Translations under genes and position numbers: made by a program | The notes under the pieces: model-generated | Databases searched by the model: none | The model's input: only the letters and a program-made list of their open reading frames with translations | Told to the model about the DNA's origin: nothing | In this document: positions 45,000 through 57,391 of the stretch, in pieces | Position numbering within the stretch: position 1 is the stretch's first letter | Layout: the number at the start of each line of letters is the position of its first letter | Origin: Diphasiastrum complanatum | Lineage: Eukaryota; Streptophyta; Lycopodiopsida; Lycopodiales; Lycopodiaceae | Direction: 5' to 3' | NCBI GenBank assembly: GCA_029204225.1 | Contig: CM055094.1 | Coordinates: 7,897,969-7,961,968, forward strand | DNA: 64,000 bases

Positions 45000-47620
45000 T
45001 TCTGACATAAAATCCAAAATGGCATGTAGTCAATATTGGAGTAATTCTAGATCTTTTGTTTCTCTTCAACACAATGTCTTTACTACTTGAGTGCATTCAG
45101 ACATAGTAAGATGTGCACAAATCTGAACGTGATCTAAACTAGTCTGTTGTGATATATTAGGTGACCACAATTGGTTACCTAGTATAGAACTTTGTCTTCA
45201 TATTAAGGGCTATATTTTGTGCTTCTATCACTTGACATTGTACATCAAATGGATATATCGTACATCAAAATATGGATCTTTTCGAAACTTTTCGCAACTT
45301 GTTTAAAATAGGAAAGCATTGACTATTTTGGAAAAGGATAGGGTTTTGTTTTTTTACTTGTTTTTTCTCACCTTTTGCTAAAGGAAAACCAAGTGTTGTT
45401 TAAGTATCTAGAGAGTGATTATACCTCTATACAATGATGATATGAACAATTGATGATCAATACATTTGAACGACTAAGGACTCGATGAGACATTGAGATA
45501 CATCACACAATGCACATGCTGTAGTTTCCTCATGGATTGAGCCATGATTCTAGTTATTACTTGCAATATACATGCAGCTCGAAGTATCCTTTGAGAGACA
45601 ATACTCTTTGGAGCACAAGGGAGTAGGTTGAGGAAAACCCTTCTAAAAATTATGTGTGAGGTTGAAGCTCTACTGCTGAGCCATATGCCAAACGACTGGG
45701 GGTTTCATGCTGCTAGAGAAGCCGTCTTTGCCAAAAAAATTTCTAAAAATTATCCATTACTACCAAAGAAGCCATCTTTGAGTCCAAATTTATCTCAGAA
45801 TTATGTGCGAGCTCATAGCTCTATTGTTGAGCCAGATCCCAATTTCTAGGCTACTTTAATATTTTTCAACTGAATACCTAATTTTGAGATCTCTATTCTC
45901 CATAATGCTGCCAATTGATCATTCAAAAACTTCAACAACTCATTAGGATTTAGATTTCTGCATTTTAGCAGCTACACCTATCTTTCAATTTCTTTTGGCA
46001 TGTTGAGTGCTATTCTAGTTTTGCATAAGTATCACAATTCAGATACCCTCAATGTTGCAAACAGTCGTTTTTACCATAACATATAACGTGGAGACAAGTA
46101 GAGACTTAACAATGTCTGCTCTTTAGGCTGCAGGGAATGATCGAGAGCATGCTACACCAATTGTTGCAGTTACAATTTTATTACAATGTCCACATGTGGC
46201 AAATTAATGGTGTCATACACATGTTTCTTTTGTGACATCAGGCACTTGCTAAGTGGAGAATTTGATTTAGTAAAAAAAACATGTGATACTGGCAGAATCC
46301 TACAGATCTACTAAAATGTTTTAGAAGAATAGTAGGATGGAGTGAAGTGCTATTGCATAAGACTTGGTGCAATGGTCATTTTATATACGAGTAAGGCAAG
46401 TGTAAGGAAAAGAATAGATATTTAGCTAATATATTGAGGTACCATTGGGTGAGGCTTTTTGCTTATGAACAGAAAGACAAAGGTAGATATGTGCTCATTA
46501 TTGTAGCAGTCCTATGTGTTCCTATGCAACAAAATATTTTCCATGCACAGCTTAAGGACATTCTTGGCAAGGGTAGTAAATTGATGGTGCAAGCACTTTA
46601 CGAAAGATTTGGGGACATGATATAGCTTCATGTTGTTGATCAATCACGTTCTTAGTTTTGGGATAGGTTTGTTTTTCTCATCAAATGAGAAAGGTAGATG
46701 CCAAAGAAGATTCGACTGAGTAATAGCTTTGTGGCATTTTCTATGGTGCTAGAAAACCTAAGCTACTCTATGGAAAGTGAATTGAACTCCAATTTGAGTT
46801 GTTCTATTTAAATTGAGAAACTTTACCAATCTCTAAAAGGGTTTTATATGAGAAGATGATGTGGGTCTAGTTGCCAGCATTGTTTAAGAAGTTCGGCTAG
46901 TCTTGGTGATTTGGAGCTGTATTTGGGATTTCTATGTTTTAGTTGTTACAAAATCATTTTCAAGGTGCCTACTTTTTGTTTGAATTTGTGGTCCAGCTAG
47001 GTTCCCACCAAAAATGATCAAATGAATGAACGACGTGCATTTTAAAACAAATATGACTATTATTCATTGCCACCAACAACAAGTCTTCTAGAAATTGACC
47101 ATCGTGTCGTGATGAGAAACCTGACCATAAATTTGTTCGTACCCTTGGCCTTATAATGTCCTCAAGCTACTAGGCAATACCTATCACTAATTGTTATTAG
47201 CACTATCTATGTATTGAAGTGCGATGTATTTAGAGCACCCATTTCAAAAGCTCAAAGTAGGAACAGATTGTCGAATCATAAATGTCAACATGGTACAAGC
47301 AAACCTAAAATCTGTTGGAGGTTGTAGAAGCAGCCTTTTTCAATAAAGTTTTGAATTTGCAATGTGGTAGACTTATAGGCAGGTATTTGGGCCCTCGAGA
47401 TGCATAGTATACGAGCTACAATTTAAGTACTTCGACCCATGAGGTTTTGCAACTTACTTAACCTAAAGTACATCACAAAATAATTGTCCTCAATACATGT
47501 GGGTCTTTCATGTTTTCACACTAAATGGTCAGACTTTGGAGATAGTTTTTGCATACGCTTACTTGGAATCATTCTTCACAAGTGCCTCTTTTGCAACGTA
47601 GAACAAAATAGAGTGGAAAA
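45000..47620. other. No gene seen
   Basis: AT-rich sequence. A 73-codon open stretch at 45628-45849 and a 63-codon one at 46434-46625 show no recognised motif. ATTATGTGTGAGGTTGAAGCTC near 45649 and ATTATGTGCGAGCTCATAGCTC near 45802 are related words about 153 bp apart. Confidence 0.4.
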
Positions 47621-47625
47621 GAGCG

Positions 47626-47628
<3 letters not shown>

Positions 47629-47699
<71 letters not shown>
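47629..47699 (+). repeat. CT dinucleotide microsatellite
   Basis: An uninterrupted CT tract of about 70 bp. Confidence 0.97.
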
Positions 47700-47702
<3 letters not shown>

Positions 47703-47747
47703 TCACCTTATCTTTGATAGACTTTGGGGACAATCAAAAAGTGCGAT

Positions 47748-47986
47748 GACAGATTGATTGTGAATCTGTGCAAAGCAGGTGCGCTATCAATCCAGCCTGC
47801 GCCCACAGCGACAGCCACAACACAACGCTGAGAGGAAAAGCAATATGCCACCAGACAGATTGATTGTGAATTCGTGCAAAAGTAGGTGCACTATCAATCC
47901 AGCCTACGCCCACAACCACAACCACAGGACAGCACCGAGAGGAAAAGCAATATGCCACTAGACAGATTGATTGTGAATCCGTGCAA
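47748..47986 (+). repeat. Tandem repeat, period about 107 bp
   Basis: GACAGATTGATTGTGAAT starts units at 47748, 47854 and 47961; the third is cut short at about 47986. Each unit carries CTATCAATCCAGCCT and GAGAGGAAAAGCAATATGCC. Confidence 0.93.
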
Positions 47987-47989
47987 CAA

Positions 47990-48305
47990 AACGTTTCCCT
48001 GGCAGCAAAGGTAGCAAAGAGGTATCCCTGGCAGTAAATCCACATAATGTTTCCCTGGTAGCAAGCATTCCCTGCAAGCAAAGGCAGCAAAGAGGTATCC
48101 CTGGCAGCACCACATTTTGCTGGCAGCAAAGGCAGCGAGATGGCAATGGCAATGCCAAATGTTAGCAAGGCAACATGATGGCAATGGCAGCGAAGGCAAC
48201 GAGATGGAAATGCAAATTGCAGCAAGCCAACATGATGGCAACAAAGGCAGCGAGATGGCAATGGCAACCACGATGGCAGGGCGATGACAATGGCAATGAC
48301 GATGC
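47990..48305 (+). repeat. GGCAGCAAAGG/GATGGCAATGG-rich minisatellite
   Basis: Short words GGCAGCAAAGG, AGGTATCCCTGGCAG and GCGAGATGGCAATGG recur at irregular spacing. Long minus-strand open stretches here are by-products of the repeat. Confidence 0.85.
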
Positions 48306-48542
48306 CAGAGATTTCTAGAGCTTTCTAGCACCTCCTCCTTTCATGTCACATTTAAGGCTCATTGAATGCAATGATTCTGAATGTCCCAACAGGTTGCGAA
48401 CTGGTACATGCCAATTTACTCTTTCTAGGGCTACCTGGCCCAATGAAAATGCTAGAATCCCATTTTCTCTAGCACTGCCCACATTCTTCTCTCTCACCAA
48501 ACGTTCTCACAACCCTAAAAAATTGTAACCCTAAAAACCTAA

Positions 48543-48548
<6 letters not shown>

Positions 48549-48596
<48 letters not shown>
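48549..48596 (+). repeat. TC dinucleotide microsatellite
   Basis: An uninterrupted TC tract of about 48 bp, followed by further CT-rich sequence to 48640. Confidence 0.97.
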
Positions 48597-48600
<4 letters not shown>

Positions 48601-49058
48601 TCTTCCCCACTCTCTCCCCTCCCTCTCTCTCTCTTTTCACATTTCCAATGTCGCTGCTTCAAAACATAATTTGTCACATCTACGTCGCTGCTCCAAAACA
48701 CAAGCGTTATTAGCCACTTGTGATTTTCTTTCATAAAAACATGACGTTTAATATGCCATTATTTGCTTCCCTTTATGCACCCTTTGCGAGTGAAACGCAC
48801 AGGCGTAGCCTCTTCATTTGCTTGTCTTGTCTCCGTGTTCAGTTGTTTCAATCGTATATCAATTAGCTTATCAGCTCAATGTGTGCTTACTATTCAGTTC
48901 TCATTGCTTCTTCCGTCATCTCTTTGGCCAAGGATCAACAAAAACCATCAGCTGCTTTGAATTTGGTGTTTGGTTTGTGATGGTTTTGTAGATCTGTGGG
49001 CAGTGAATCGAGCTCGGTGTTGTGTGGTGGTGGAAGTTGATGAGAGTAGTGTGTGGAG

Positions 49059-49460
49059 TTAGGAATAGTAAGCTCATTTGTGATTGTAGTTTACAGTTAT
49101 GTACTATTTTAGTTTGGTAGGCTTTAGTTAAAAAGCCAGCCCGGGGGCTTGTCCCGGGCCAATAACGGGAGTTTACCTGTATATAGGCTAAAATGCCATG
49201 TAGGGCCAATAGTGAATTTCATGCATTTATTAGGTCCATGCCACGTGGCGTCCCCATGCAAAGGGGACCTTTACTTGTATATGTATCAGTCTCTTTGTAA
49301 TAAAGATGCTTTTGCTTTGTGAGCTCTTTTGCTTTATGTTTCTCCATCACTCTGTTACTTGTGGATGTTGTTCATGGTTTTGATGGTTGGCAATCAGTCA
49401 GTGATTGCATCTCTAATCTGCACTCTCCACTAGATCAGAATTTTCGCATAGAATGTTAAC
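49059..49460 (+). repeat. 5' LTR
   Basis: It contains a CCCGGG-centred inverted repeat (CAGCCCGGGGGCTTGTCCCGGGCC) starting near 49137, a TATATAGG near 49181, a GCCACGTGGC G-box near 49231 and an AATAAA near 49300. These are plausible LTR promoter and poly(A) parts. Confidence 0.82.
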
Positions 49461-49461
49461 T

Positions 49462-49475
49462 TGGTATCAGAGCCC
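49462..49475 (+). promoter_or_regulatory. Primer binding site (tRNA-iMet)
   Basis: TGGTATCAGAGCCC, one base after the 5' LTR. Confidence 0.9.
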
Positions 49476-52178
49476 TCAGGCTGTGGAGAAACGTGCACGA
49501 TCGAAGCTCTTGGAAGAGTGATTCCGTCGATGGTAGCATCAAAACCGAGCAACGGTAAGGACGTCGTATAGGGTACAGGATGGTTCGGGGTGATCGGTGA
49601 CGCAAAGCCCTTTGATTCAGTGCATATGAAGCCAATTCGTAGAATCAAAGTAAAATAAAATTTCATAGAAAGCAGCCTATGAGGCAGCTGACAAAAAAAA
49701 GTGCTCATAACGGAGGCAATTCTAAGTGAATTGTGGAGGGATTTGTTGCAAACAAGGATTGGGACATGTTGCTGAACAACCAGGGTAGTTGTGGAGATTC
49801 AATTCTCTGGAATTGATCAGAAGGCAGTTCCAAAGATAGTCTTTGCAAACGGGGGTTTACAGAGCAAAAAGTTTGAATCTTTCTCTGTAGGAAGCTATTT
49901 TGCTACTGTAAGAAGATACAGTAGGGTGATGGAACAGCTAGGTGATGACCGCAAGAAGCCATGCTTAGCCATGGAAGGGTGAGAAGTAATTGGCAATTCT
50001 CTGAGCATTCTCATGGACAGTTGGGGTTTATAAGAAGAAAATGTTGGATCTTTCTTCACACAGAACCAAATTTTGAGCTGTAAGAGGCTTCACGTGGGTG
50101 CCTTGGCAGCGCGACTCAAGTGCTAGGAGGTCGTGGACAACCATGCTTTCATCAAAGAGCAATTCAATTCTCTTGCTATAAAGGTTTTTGAGAGTCAGGG
50201 TTCTAGGGAGGAAAAACCTCTGATCTTTCATCATTCTAAGTCTTTTTTGGAGATAAGCTTATACAATTGGGCGCCCTGGGGAGAAACAGTAGCTGCTTGA
50301 AGGCCGTAGATGGCCGCGGACTCTAGGAGGAGTTTGGATGCTCTGATCAGATTCAGCCATAGCAAAGGAACGAAACCATAGTTTGTTTATGGAAGGAGAA
50401 CAAAGGAGGAGCCTGCGGTAGCTCGCGCGCGCCCAACCAACAAAGGGCTCTAGCGGCTAGAGGTGGTTTGTGGTCAGATGTGTCATATTCAGTGCGCAAA
50501 AAGGCTAGGAAATCGTCGGATCTTGGCCCATTCAGATCGACAGCCAAAATCAAGATCTCTTGAAACGACGTAGATCGTTAGATTGGAGGACACGGTTGGA
50601 TGGAGAGTGAAATGGGCCTAAAGGCAATCGAAGGGCATTTTGCCAAGCAACTTCATTAAAAATTTTCATTTCAAAAGCCGTTGAAGGGGCCCGACTAGTG
50701 AATTTGGCATTGAAGGGCAAGAGCTCTTCGAGATGAAGAAACGGTTCATTTTTTGAACTCATTCTCTAAGGCCACTTTGGAAGGGCCTAACTTTGGCTAG
50801 AGGAGGGCTTTTGGGGTCCAATAAGGGCCATTTTAGAGTCTAAAAACGTCTGCACAAAGTTGATGGACAGAGCGGCGACATCATCAAGGGAGAAATGCAT
50901 TTTGATGCGTTCTTGACACCATTTGATGGAGCAGGAGATAAGTTACCCAATGAGGTACGGTTTTCACTATTTGGTGACCTGTGTGCCAAACTAAATCCAA
51001 TTTTTGGCTGAAAGTCTGCGGGGCAGGCTAGGAAAAAAAGCGTGTGCCTATAGCCAAGAAGCTCTAAAGTTGTTCGCAAGTGGTCTTGATGAGCTTAATC
51101 ACAGTGCATTGTGAGTTAGAGCAGTGAAGGGTAGAATTGCATTGGAGAAAGCTAGGAGATGCGGAAAACTTGCAATGAGCCGTCGTGAAACTCTTAATTG
51201 GCAAAAATTGAGAGAGGGAAACCAACCACAGGAGAGAGCCAGGCATGGTGCCCCATTATGCCGATGAACATGGTGAAATAGTTCATGTCTATTGATTCAA
51301 CTTTTTGGAAGTTCGAACTAACCAAGCTCAAGGGACGCTTGGAGGGGGCCTCTCAAGGTGAAAATCGACAAGGGCATTGTCAGATTCGGTGGTTGTGGTT
51401 GCTTCACATGATTTTGCAAGGGAGAAACGTCTCGGTTGAGGAGACGTTTACACTAGCTTAATGGTGGCAATGCAATGGTGGTGGTCATAAGGTAAAGGAT
51501 GTCAATTGAAAGGTCAACTGGATGAGCCAAAGTGGAAATTTGGAAAGCGATCTAGTAACTTGACTACATTTCATGAAGTGGTGATGCGAAGAGGACATCT
51601 AACCAGGTACTCATGAAAGTGAGCAGTGGATTACTAGAATTTGTAGAGTTAAGCTTGCGCGGTGGTGGAACTTTCGACAAGTTTGGAGGTGACAAGGTGT
51701 TAACCCTTCACGGCGGAAGTGTGGTTGAGCCATAGTTGCTCATTGTTATCAACGTTATGAGTTTGTCTTGTAAGCGTCTGATAGGATGTTAGCCTAGTAA
51801 GATGGAGGATGATGATCTCATGGTGGCAGTGAGGTTTCCTCGGTGTGAGTCTTGTGTCTCATGTGGTCCGCTTGTGTTTCAAGTTGGATGGTGAACAAGT
51901 CAAGTTCAGAATGTGGCAGACTCTTGTTGAGAGCATGGTGTTTGGTTGATACTTTGTGAGTCAAGTGCTTTGACTATGTACTTGAGTGTGAGTCGAGTAT
52001 AGGTAGCAGGAAAATTGCATATGATCTATACGGACACTCCAGGACATGGCTACACATTTTTATCCTAATACTCTTATCACATTTGAGCTTAGATTTGATT
52101 GGGTTTATTTATAAAAGCTTCAACTGTGATACTGTAATAAGTGTACAATAGGTTGATACTTAAACCACACTTGAGCTT
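49476..52178 (+). other. Interior of the non-autonomous element
   Basis: It is GC-richer than its surroundings and free of Gag, protease, integrase or RT motifs on both strands. All open stretches are under 100 codons. Confidence 0.6.
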
Positions 52179-52189
52179 AAGAGAGGGAG
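52179..52189 (+). promoter_or_regulatory. Polypurine tract
   Basis: AAGAGAGGGAG directly precedes the 3' LTR. Confidence 0.78.
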
Positions 52190-52472
52190 TTAGAAATAGT
52201 AAGCTCAACTATGATTGTAGTTTACAGTTATGTACTATTTTAGTTTGGTAAGCTTTAGTTAAAAAGCCAGCCCGAGGGCTTGTCCCGGGCCAATAACAGG
52301 AGTTTACCTGTATATAGGCTAAAATGCCACGTAGAGGCCAATAGTGTGAGCTCCTCCATCACTCTGTTACTTGTGGATGTTGTTCATGGTTTTGATGGTT
52401 GGCAATCAGTCAGTGATTGCATCTCTAATCTGCACTCTCCACTAGATCAGAATTTCCACATAGAATGTTAAC
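52190..52472 (+). repeat. 3' LTR with internal deletion
   Basis: It matches the 5' LTR closely at both ends but lacks its middle (about 49220-49335), where the sequence jumps to a GTGAGCTC word shared by both sides. That points to loss between short direct repeats. Confidence 0.85.
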
Positions 52473-52970
52473 TTGTGGTGCTCTGAGTTTATCAAATGGT
52501 TTTTGGTAGTTGAGGTTTTGTGTTTGATCATGCGTGTTTGGATGAGTAACGAGTTGTACTATTTTTGCCTGGCAATAGTCTTTGTAACTCTAGCGGAGGA
52601 GTTGCGCATTTGGTCTTGCCTCATTTAGAACCTATTCCAATTGGTGGGTTATTGAAGAAGATGGAGGGTCTTGTCCACTGGGATGATCCTGACTCTAAGG
52701 TTCAAAGATATAGTTGATATAACAATTGCAAAGCTGAGAGCAATCGACAAAAGAACTTCCAAACTCACAAGACTTAGTTTTGATTAAAAAGACTATATTT
52801 GTGCAAGAATTACTACAAAATGCTAATGGTGTCGTCTAAATCGGTTGGAAATGCGAGGAATCAAAATATTTACTCTGAAGAGGACTCTAAGACCAAGCGA
52901 AGCCCAAGCAGGAGTCTTCTTTCTACTTCTGAAGGGCAATGAAGGGAGAGAGAGAGTGGCTAATAACGCC

Positions 52971-53066
52971 ACCTTTAGGGCCCTGGAGAGCCCTAAATGA
53001 AATTGAGGCTCGCCCTCTCAGGCTCGTCTAAATTTCATTTAGGGGGCCCCTCAGGGCCCTAAATGT
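52971..53066. repeat. Nested inverted repeat (hairpin)
   Basis: The inner arms CCCTAAATGAAATT (52991-53004) and AATTTCATTTAGGG (53031-53044) are perfect. The outer arms TTTAGGGCCCT (52974-52984) and AGGGCCCTAAA (53053-53063) are also perfect. The whole could fold as a hairpin of about 90 bp, and a small MITE-like remnant is possible. Confidence 0.85.
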
Positions 53067-53474
53067 AGTACATAATCTTCCAATTCCGCTTATCTGCTCA
53101 TATTTTAATAATCTTCACAACAACAAAAAAAAACAAGCAAACGCATAATGACGACTTTCACTCTACCACTAAGTATACTCATTAAAAAAATTTATTATAT
53201 GATTGCTTGCAAAATAAGCTCATTATGAATAGCTTATGGATCCATGATTTTGGATGTGTTACGATCTCATAGTATAAAACAAATTTGTTGAAAAAAAAAA
53301 AAGATTGATCTAAGCCTAATATTTTAGACACTCTAATGGGAAGTTAGCTAATATTTTAGAGACTCTAATGGAAAGTTAGCTCCAACTTGGACATGTATAT
53401 TATTGAGAATCAATGGCATATCTAATCAAACAAGTTATTAAAAAAAAATTGAGGATTATTTTCAATATACAAAT

Positions 53475-53531
53475 GTTTTGTATGGTATTGAATCTAACAA
53501 TGATCAAAATAATGTATAGATTATTTTATGG
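53475..53531 (+). repeat. 57-bp direct repeat, copy 1
   Basis: It starts GTTTTGTATGGTATTGAATC and ends TATTTTATGG. It is related to copy 2 at 54274-54330 with about six differences. A tandem of AATATTTTAGAxACTCTAATGG lies just upstream at about 53320 and 53351. Confidence 0.85.
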
Positions 53532-54273
53532 ATTTTGTTGATGACTTAATGTGAATGAATGTTCGTAAATGATGTTTTTTACCCATTGAATATGTCTATC
53601 ACGATCAGTTCTTTGCCGATATCATTGTTGTATCATTTGATGAAGATCATAAACTTGTATATACATAGTTATGAGTGGGATCAATTTTGAGGTAATTTGT
53701 GCATTGATTCTATACATTTCTGATTATGGGTAGCAGATGATGACTTAACAGTCTTATAGTTTTTACGGCATAATAAGAATACTACACATATGCATGTAGA
53801 ATGCGAATCTGATACACCATTTTTTAATATTGTTTGGTACTGTTTTTTTTATTATAAAGATTATTTATGAGAGTATCGAATGAGTTGGCAATATTTTTTC
53901 CTTTACATAAGAATATTTATTTATTATTTTCAGCTAGCTATTGTACATGTAGTACCTAGGAGGCAAACCAACTAAGCCAGCAGTTCCCAATCCTAGCTCC
54001 AACACTCTAAGCCTTCTTCTAGATGCAGTAGTTCTCTCTATGCATCCATTCAAGCGACTTTCAAGCTCTTTAACAAAATCTAGAGCCAACAATTGATATA
54101 ATCATGTCATCCATTCAAACTGTAAATGACTTCCTGATTCAAGCCACTAAAGATAATCTTCTCAACAACATGATTCTATGTAGATATAAGGAACTCACAC
54201 ATGGAACTCAATGGTTTTTTAAGTATGAAGGACCTAGGTCCGTGATCATTTCCAATGTGTTTCTTAAGCTAAC

Positions 54274-54328
54274 GTTTTGTATTGTATTGAATCTAATAGT
54301 GATCAAAATAACGTATAGATTATTTTAT

Positions 54329-54330
<2 letters not shown>
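54274..54330 (+). repeat. 57-bp direct repeat, copy 2
   Basis: Same segment as 53475-53531. Here it is followed at once by the long GA microsatellite. Confidence 0.85.

Positions 54331-54418
<88 letters not shown>
54331..54418 (+). repeat. GA dinucleotide microsatellite
   Basis: An uninterrupted GA tract of about 88 bp. Confidence 0.97.
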
Positions 54419-54419
<1 letters not shown>

Positions 54420-54420
<1 letters not shown>

Positions 54421-57030
54421 TTTCAAGGAATGCGATACAATTTTCAAATCAAGAGCCATTTTTCTCCTAAATTTACCACTTTTATTCATCCTAACTTGTC
54501 AATTTTAGGTGGTAAAAAGTCTCAAAATATGAAGATTGTCTCAATTTAGTTGGATTTGTATTGTGTCACACTCATTTTTGTCTTTGAGGGCATTTTGATA
54601 CCCTAGATTCCATCACCGCCCTGCAGGTCCAACACAAAATAATCAAATTTTCAATAGCTACTCAATCAAGGATCATCAATTTTTTGACTGCAAATCATTA
54701 TCCCTCTATATGTGTTAACCTTTTCTGTTAGTTAGTTTTTTCCGACGTCTTGGCATTTATCCAAGGTTGATGGTATTGTGAGTGTTATATTTCCAAATGG
54801 TAGCTTGGGCCACACCTTAGGGATTAAAATCATCACTTTTACTTGAACTATCTCCCATGCTATTTCCTCTACCATCAATTACTTATCTATTAGAAACTTG
54901 GCCCTTTTGCCAGCATTATTGTCATGCCCACGACTGATCTCAGATAGTTTATCCCGCTCGAGGCAGTAGGTCTGCCTCGACCCGTAAGTTAATTATGATT
55001 ATGAGGGGTTTGGGGCCCTTGTGTGCATATGGTCATAATTAATGGTTGGAGGCCTAACTCAAGATGGTGGATTGTTATGGGTCTATCAGTGAGTCATAGG
55101 GGAACTGGATGATGTGGCCCAGATAGGTCGCATAGGTGTCCAATGAGGTGTCACTGTGCACTACTAGTGGTGCATGGGCCTTGGAGAGTATAAGTATACC
55201 CATTGGGCTCTCACTAGTGCATGCTGATTGTGTGATGAGTAGCTACATGCTACTGGTGTGATTCCTCCTTCCCATGTGATAGATTGATCCATAGCTTGGG
55301 AGCTAGATCCGTAAGATCTAGGTTTGGTTGGGCTAGTTTGTCCACCATCCAATTCCTTTGTGTTGCTTGTCTTGGCTTGCTTAGTATTGGATCCTTGATT
55401 AGGACTTTATAATTACTCTCATTGCCCTTGCTATAATTATCTCCATCTCATTGGCCTTTATGTTATCTACATCTTATTTGCACATTCATGCACATAAGAG
55501 GCGTTCTTTTTACAATTACTAGTGCTAAAAGTAGTAGTGGCATTTTCACAACGACTGGAGGCTCTTTTCCAATTTACCATAAACTAGCTAGCATAAGCTC
55601 AATAGACAATCTGATGTGGACAATATGGACCTCAATAAAAGAAAGCATATTGCATAATCCATTGAGGAACCATCTCTCTATAAAGCTCAAAGTAATGACA
55701 ATGTAAAAGAATTATAGATGAGAAGGCAATTAGAATCAAATGAATCGATCGGTTCACAATCTCGATAATCTTAAAATAAAAGGTAAACCTACAAATCACG
55801 AAGTCCAAGGTTTGGTCGTCCAACCTTATTATCCCACTTGTGACGGGCGGTGAGTACTTGAGTTGGCTTGAGCTAGCCCACCTAGGTGCTACAAGTAGAT
55901 GTTGTTGCATGCAATGTTGTTTGGTGAAGGGTGCTTGGGTTGGGTTGAACTTGCCAATCTAGGTTCCATATCCTCCTCACATGTGGGAGGATACCCTCCT
56001 ATAAAAAAGACAGGGGGATTGGGGTCGACAATGTTGGCTCTTGTATATGTGAATCTCCAAAATTGATTCAAAAAATACATGTTAGTCATGCCCTTGAGCT
56101 CACACATGAGGTTGTACATACAGTTGCATGGAAGTTGTAAAGATCATAAGTAAGCGTGCAACATTTTTTTTGGCTAATAGGCTTCTGACATGTGGCATAG
56201 CTCATTGGGACGGCGCCAAAATTGTCACAGCGCCAATAAGCGACACTGTGAGGATAAGTGGTGGGCAAAAGTCGTATTAAAAATGATTATAGGTCAATAA
56301 GCTCTCAAAGGACCTGACCCAAGACTTTCAAGCACAACCATACTAAACGGGTACACTCACTCTGAGTGGGGGGTGTCCTACTTCTCGACCGGAACCCAAA
56401 CTATGCTAAATCCGAATGAAAAAATGATTGGAATCCGCCCGCGGGCAATGTACCCTTCACGAAATTTCCCAACTGCGAAAGGCATAGGAGCCTGCCCGAT
56501 CTGCCCGACTGTTTCGGGCCTGTCACTGTCCTGGACACGTCATGCTACGCGCGAGAAGATGGAGACCGTCATAATGACCAGTTCAAACAGCTTTTCACTT
56601 TCTTTCTGTGACGGCCTGCCTAACACACCCCTGAAGGGCTGGCTTGACGGGCCCGTTAACGAGCCTCAAAGTGTCTGTCCACTGTCGTTTGAAGTGAAGG
56701 TTCTTCTTTTGAAGGGCCACGAAGGTTTTGGGTTTTCTTAACTCTTCAAAAAGAGAATGACAGGCTGGTGGTCAGTAGCTTCACTGTTGGACGGCTTCTA
56801 GAAACTCGGCCTTCAAATGAAGTTTGGCTGCTGCATGAAGCTTTTTTCAGGTGACGGGCTAATCTCAACAATTGGGAAGTTTTGCCTTTCTCTAAAACCA
56901 ACAGGTGCTCTTGAAGGGCACCGCAGCTTTTCAATTTGCAAGGCCCGACCCCTCCGAGACAGACTTCTGTTATCTGCACCGCGGTCGAAGGTCCTCCGCC
57001 CATTGGAGCTTAACGGCACGAAATATCCTA
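54420..57030. other. No recognised gene
   Basis: Mixed composition. From about 56280 the sequence becomes GC-richer, and open stretches at 56373-56741 (plus) and 56817-57152 (plus) have no family that I recognise. TGTCATGCCCACGACTGATC near 54920 looks like a gypsy LTR start, but no partner or primer site was found. Confidence 0.3.
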
Positions 57031-57335
57031 CGCCCGACCACTTAGATCTTTGCCACGTAGCCCATAATAAAACCAAGGCTCTTTTTAATGGCCACGTGGC
57101 AGAATCTGAACGTTTTATGTTGAATCTTGCGTTAGTGGGCTGTAAAGCTTAGCGTGCTTGTTTCTCCTTGCTCCCTCTGGGGCTTTAATGGCAGGATCTA
57201 GTCCTACGGCCGACCACTTGAATCTTGCCACGTGGCATACGTGCTGATTGGACAACATTGTATAGCAACGTGGCAAGATCTGAACGGTAGAAGCCATATC
57301 CAAGGGTGGCGAGCTGTAAATCATAGCGTGCTTAG
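57031..57335 (+). promoter_or_regulatory. Duplicated G-box promoter-like region
   Basis: A segment of about 175 bp is present twice in tandem: CGACCACTT at 57035 and 57211, TAGCGTGCTT near 57150 and 57324. Each copy has GCCACGTGGC or a close variant (57091-57100; 57227-57236) followed by an AGATCTGAACG-like word. GCCACGTGGC is a strong plant G-box/ABRE core. A CT-rich stretch (57340-57366), such as plants often have in 5' leaders, follows directly. It is probably the promoter of the BAH gene downstream; the distance to the first sure exon (2.7 kb) keeps this uncertain. Confidence 0.5.
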
Positions 57336-57391
57336 TTTTTGTTCTCCTCTCCTCTTCTCTTCTCCTGTGTGTCAGAAAGCTTTTGCTTTCT

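Larger units (their letters stand above)
49059..52472 (+). mobile_element. Non-autonomous LTR retrotransposon (copia-type)
   Basis: Direct repeats 49059-49460 and 52190-52472 begin TTAG(G/A)AATAGTAAGCTCA and end GAATGTTAAC. The left repeat is followed after one base by TGGTATCAGAGCCC (tRNA-Met primer site) and the right one is preceded by the purine tract AAGAGAGGGAG, so the element reads left to right. The right LTR lacks about 115 bp present in the left one (after CCAATAGTG). The 2.7-kb interior shows no gag or pol motif, only short open stretches. The ends lack the usual TG/CA, or one more base belongs to each LTR. No clear target-site duplication was found. Confidence 0.85.

Noticed and set aside
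46434-46800. Possible hAT dimerisation remnant (KKIRLSNSFVAF)
   Set aside because: The resemblance is limited to a few residues without the conserved Trp/Tyr pattern, and stops break it everywhere.
47734-48331. Cys/Leu-rich minus-strand open frames
   Set aside because: They follow the tandem repeat units in three frames with the same periodicity, so they are repeat by-products.
54918-56280. Possible gypsy LTR starting TGTCATGCCCACGACTG
   Set aside because: No second copy, primer site or purine tract was found.
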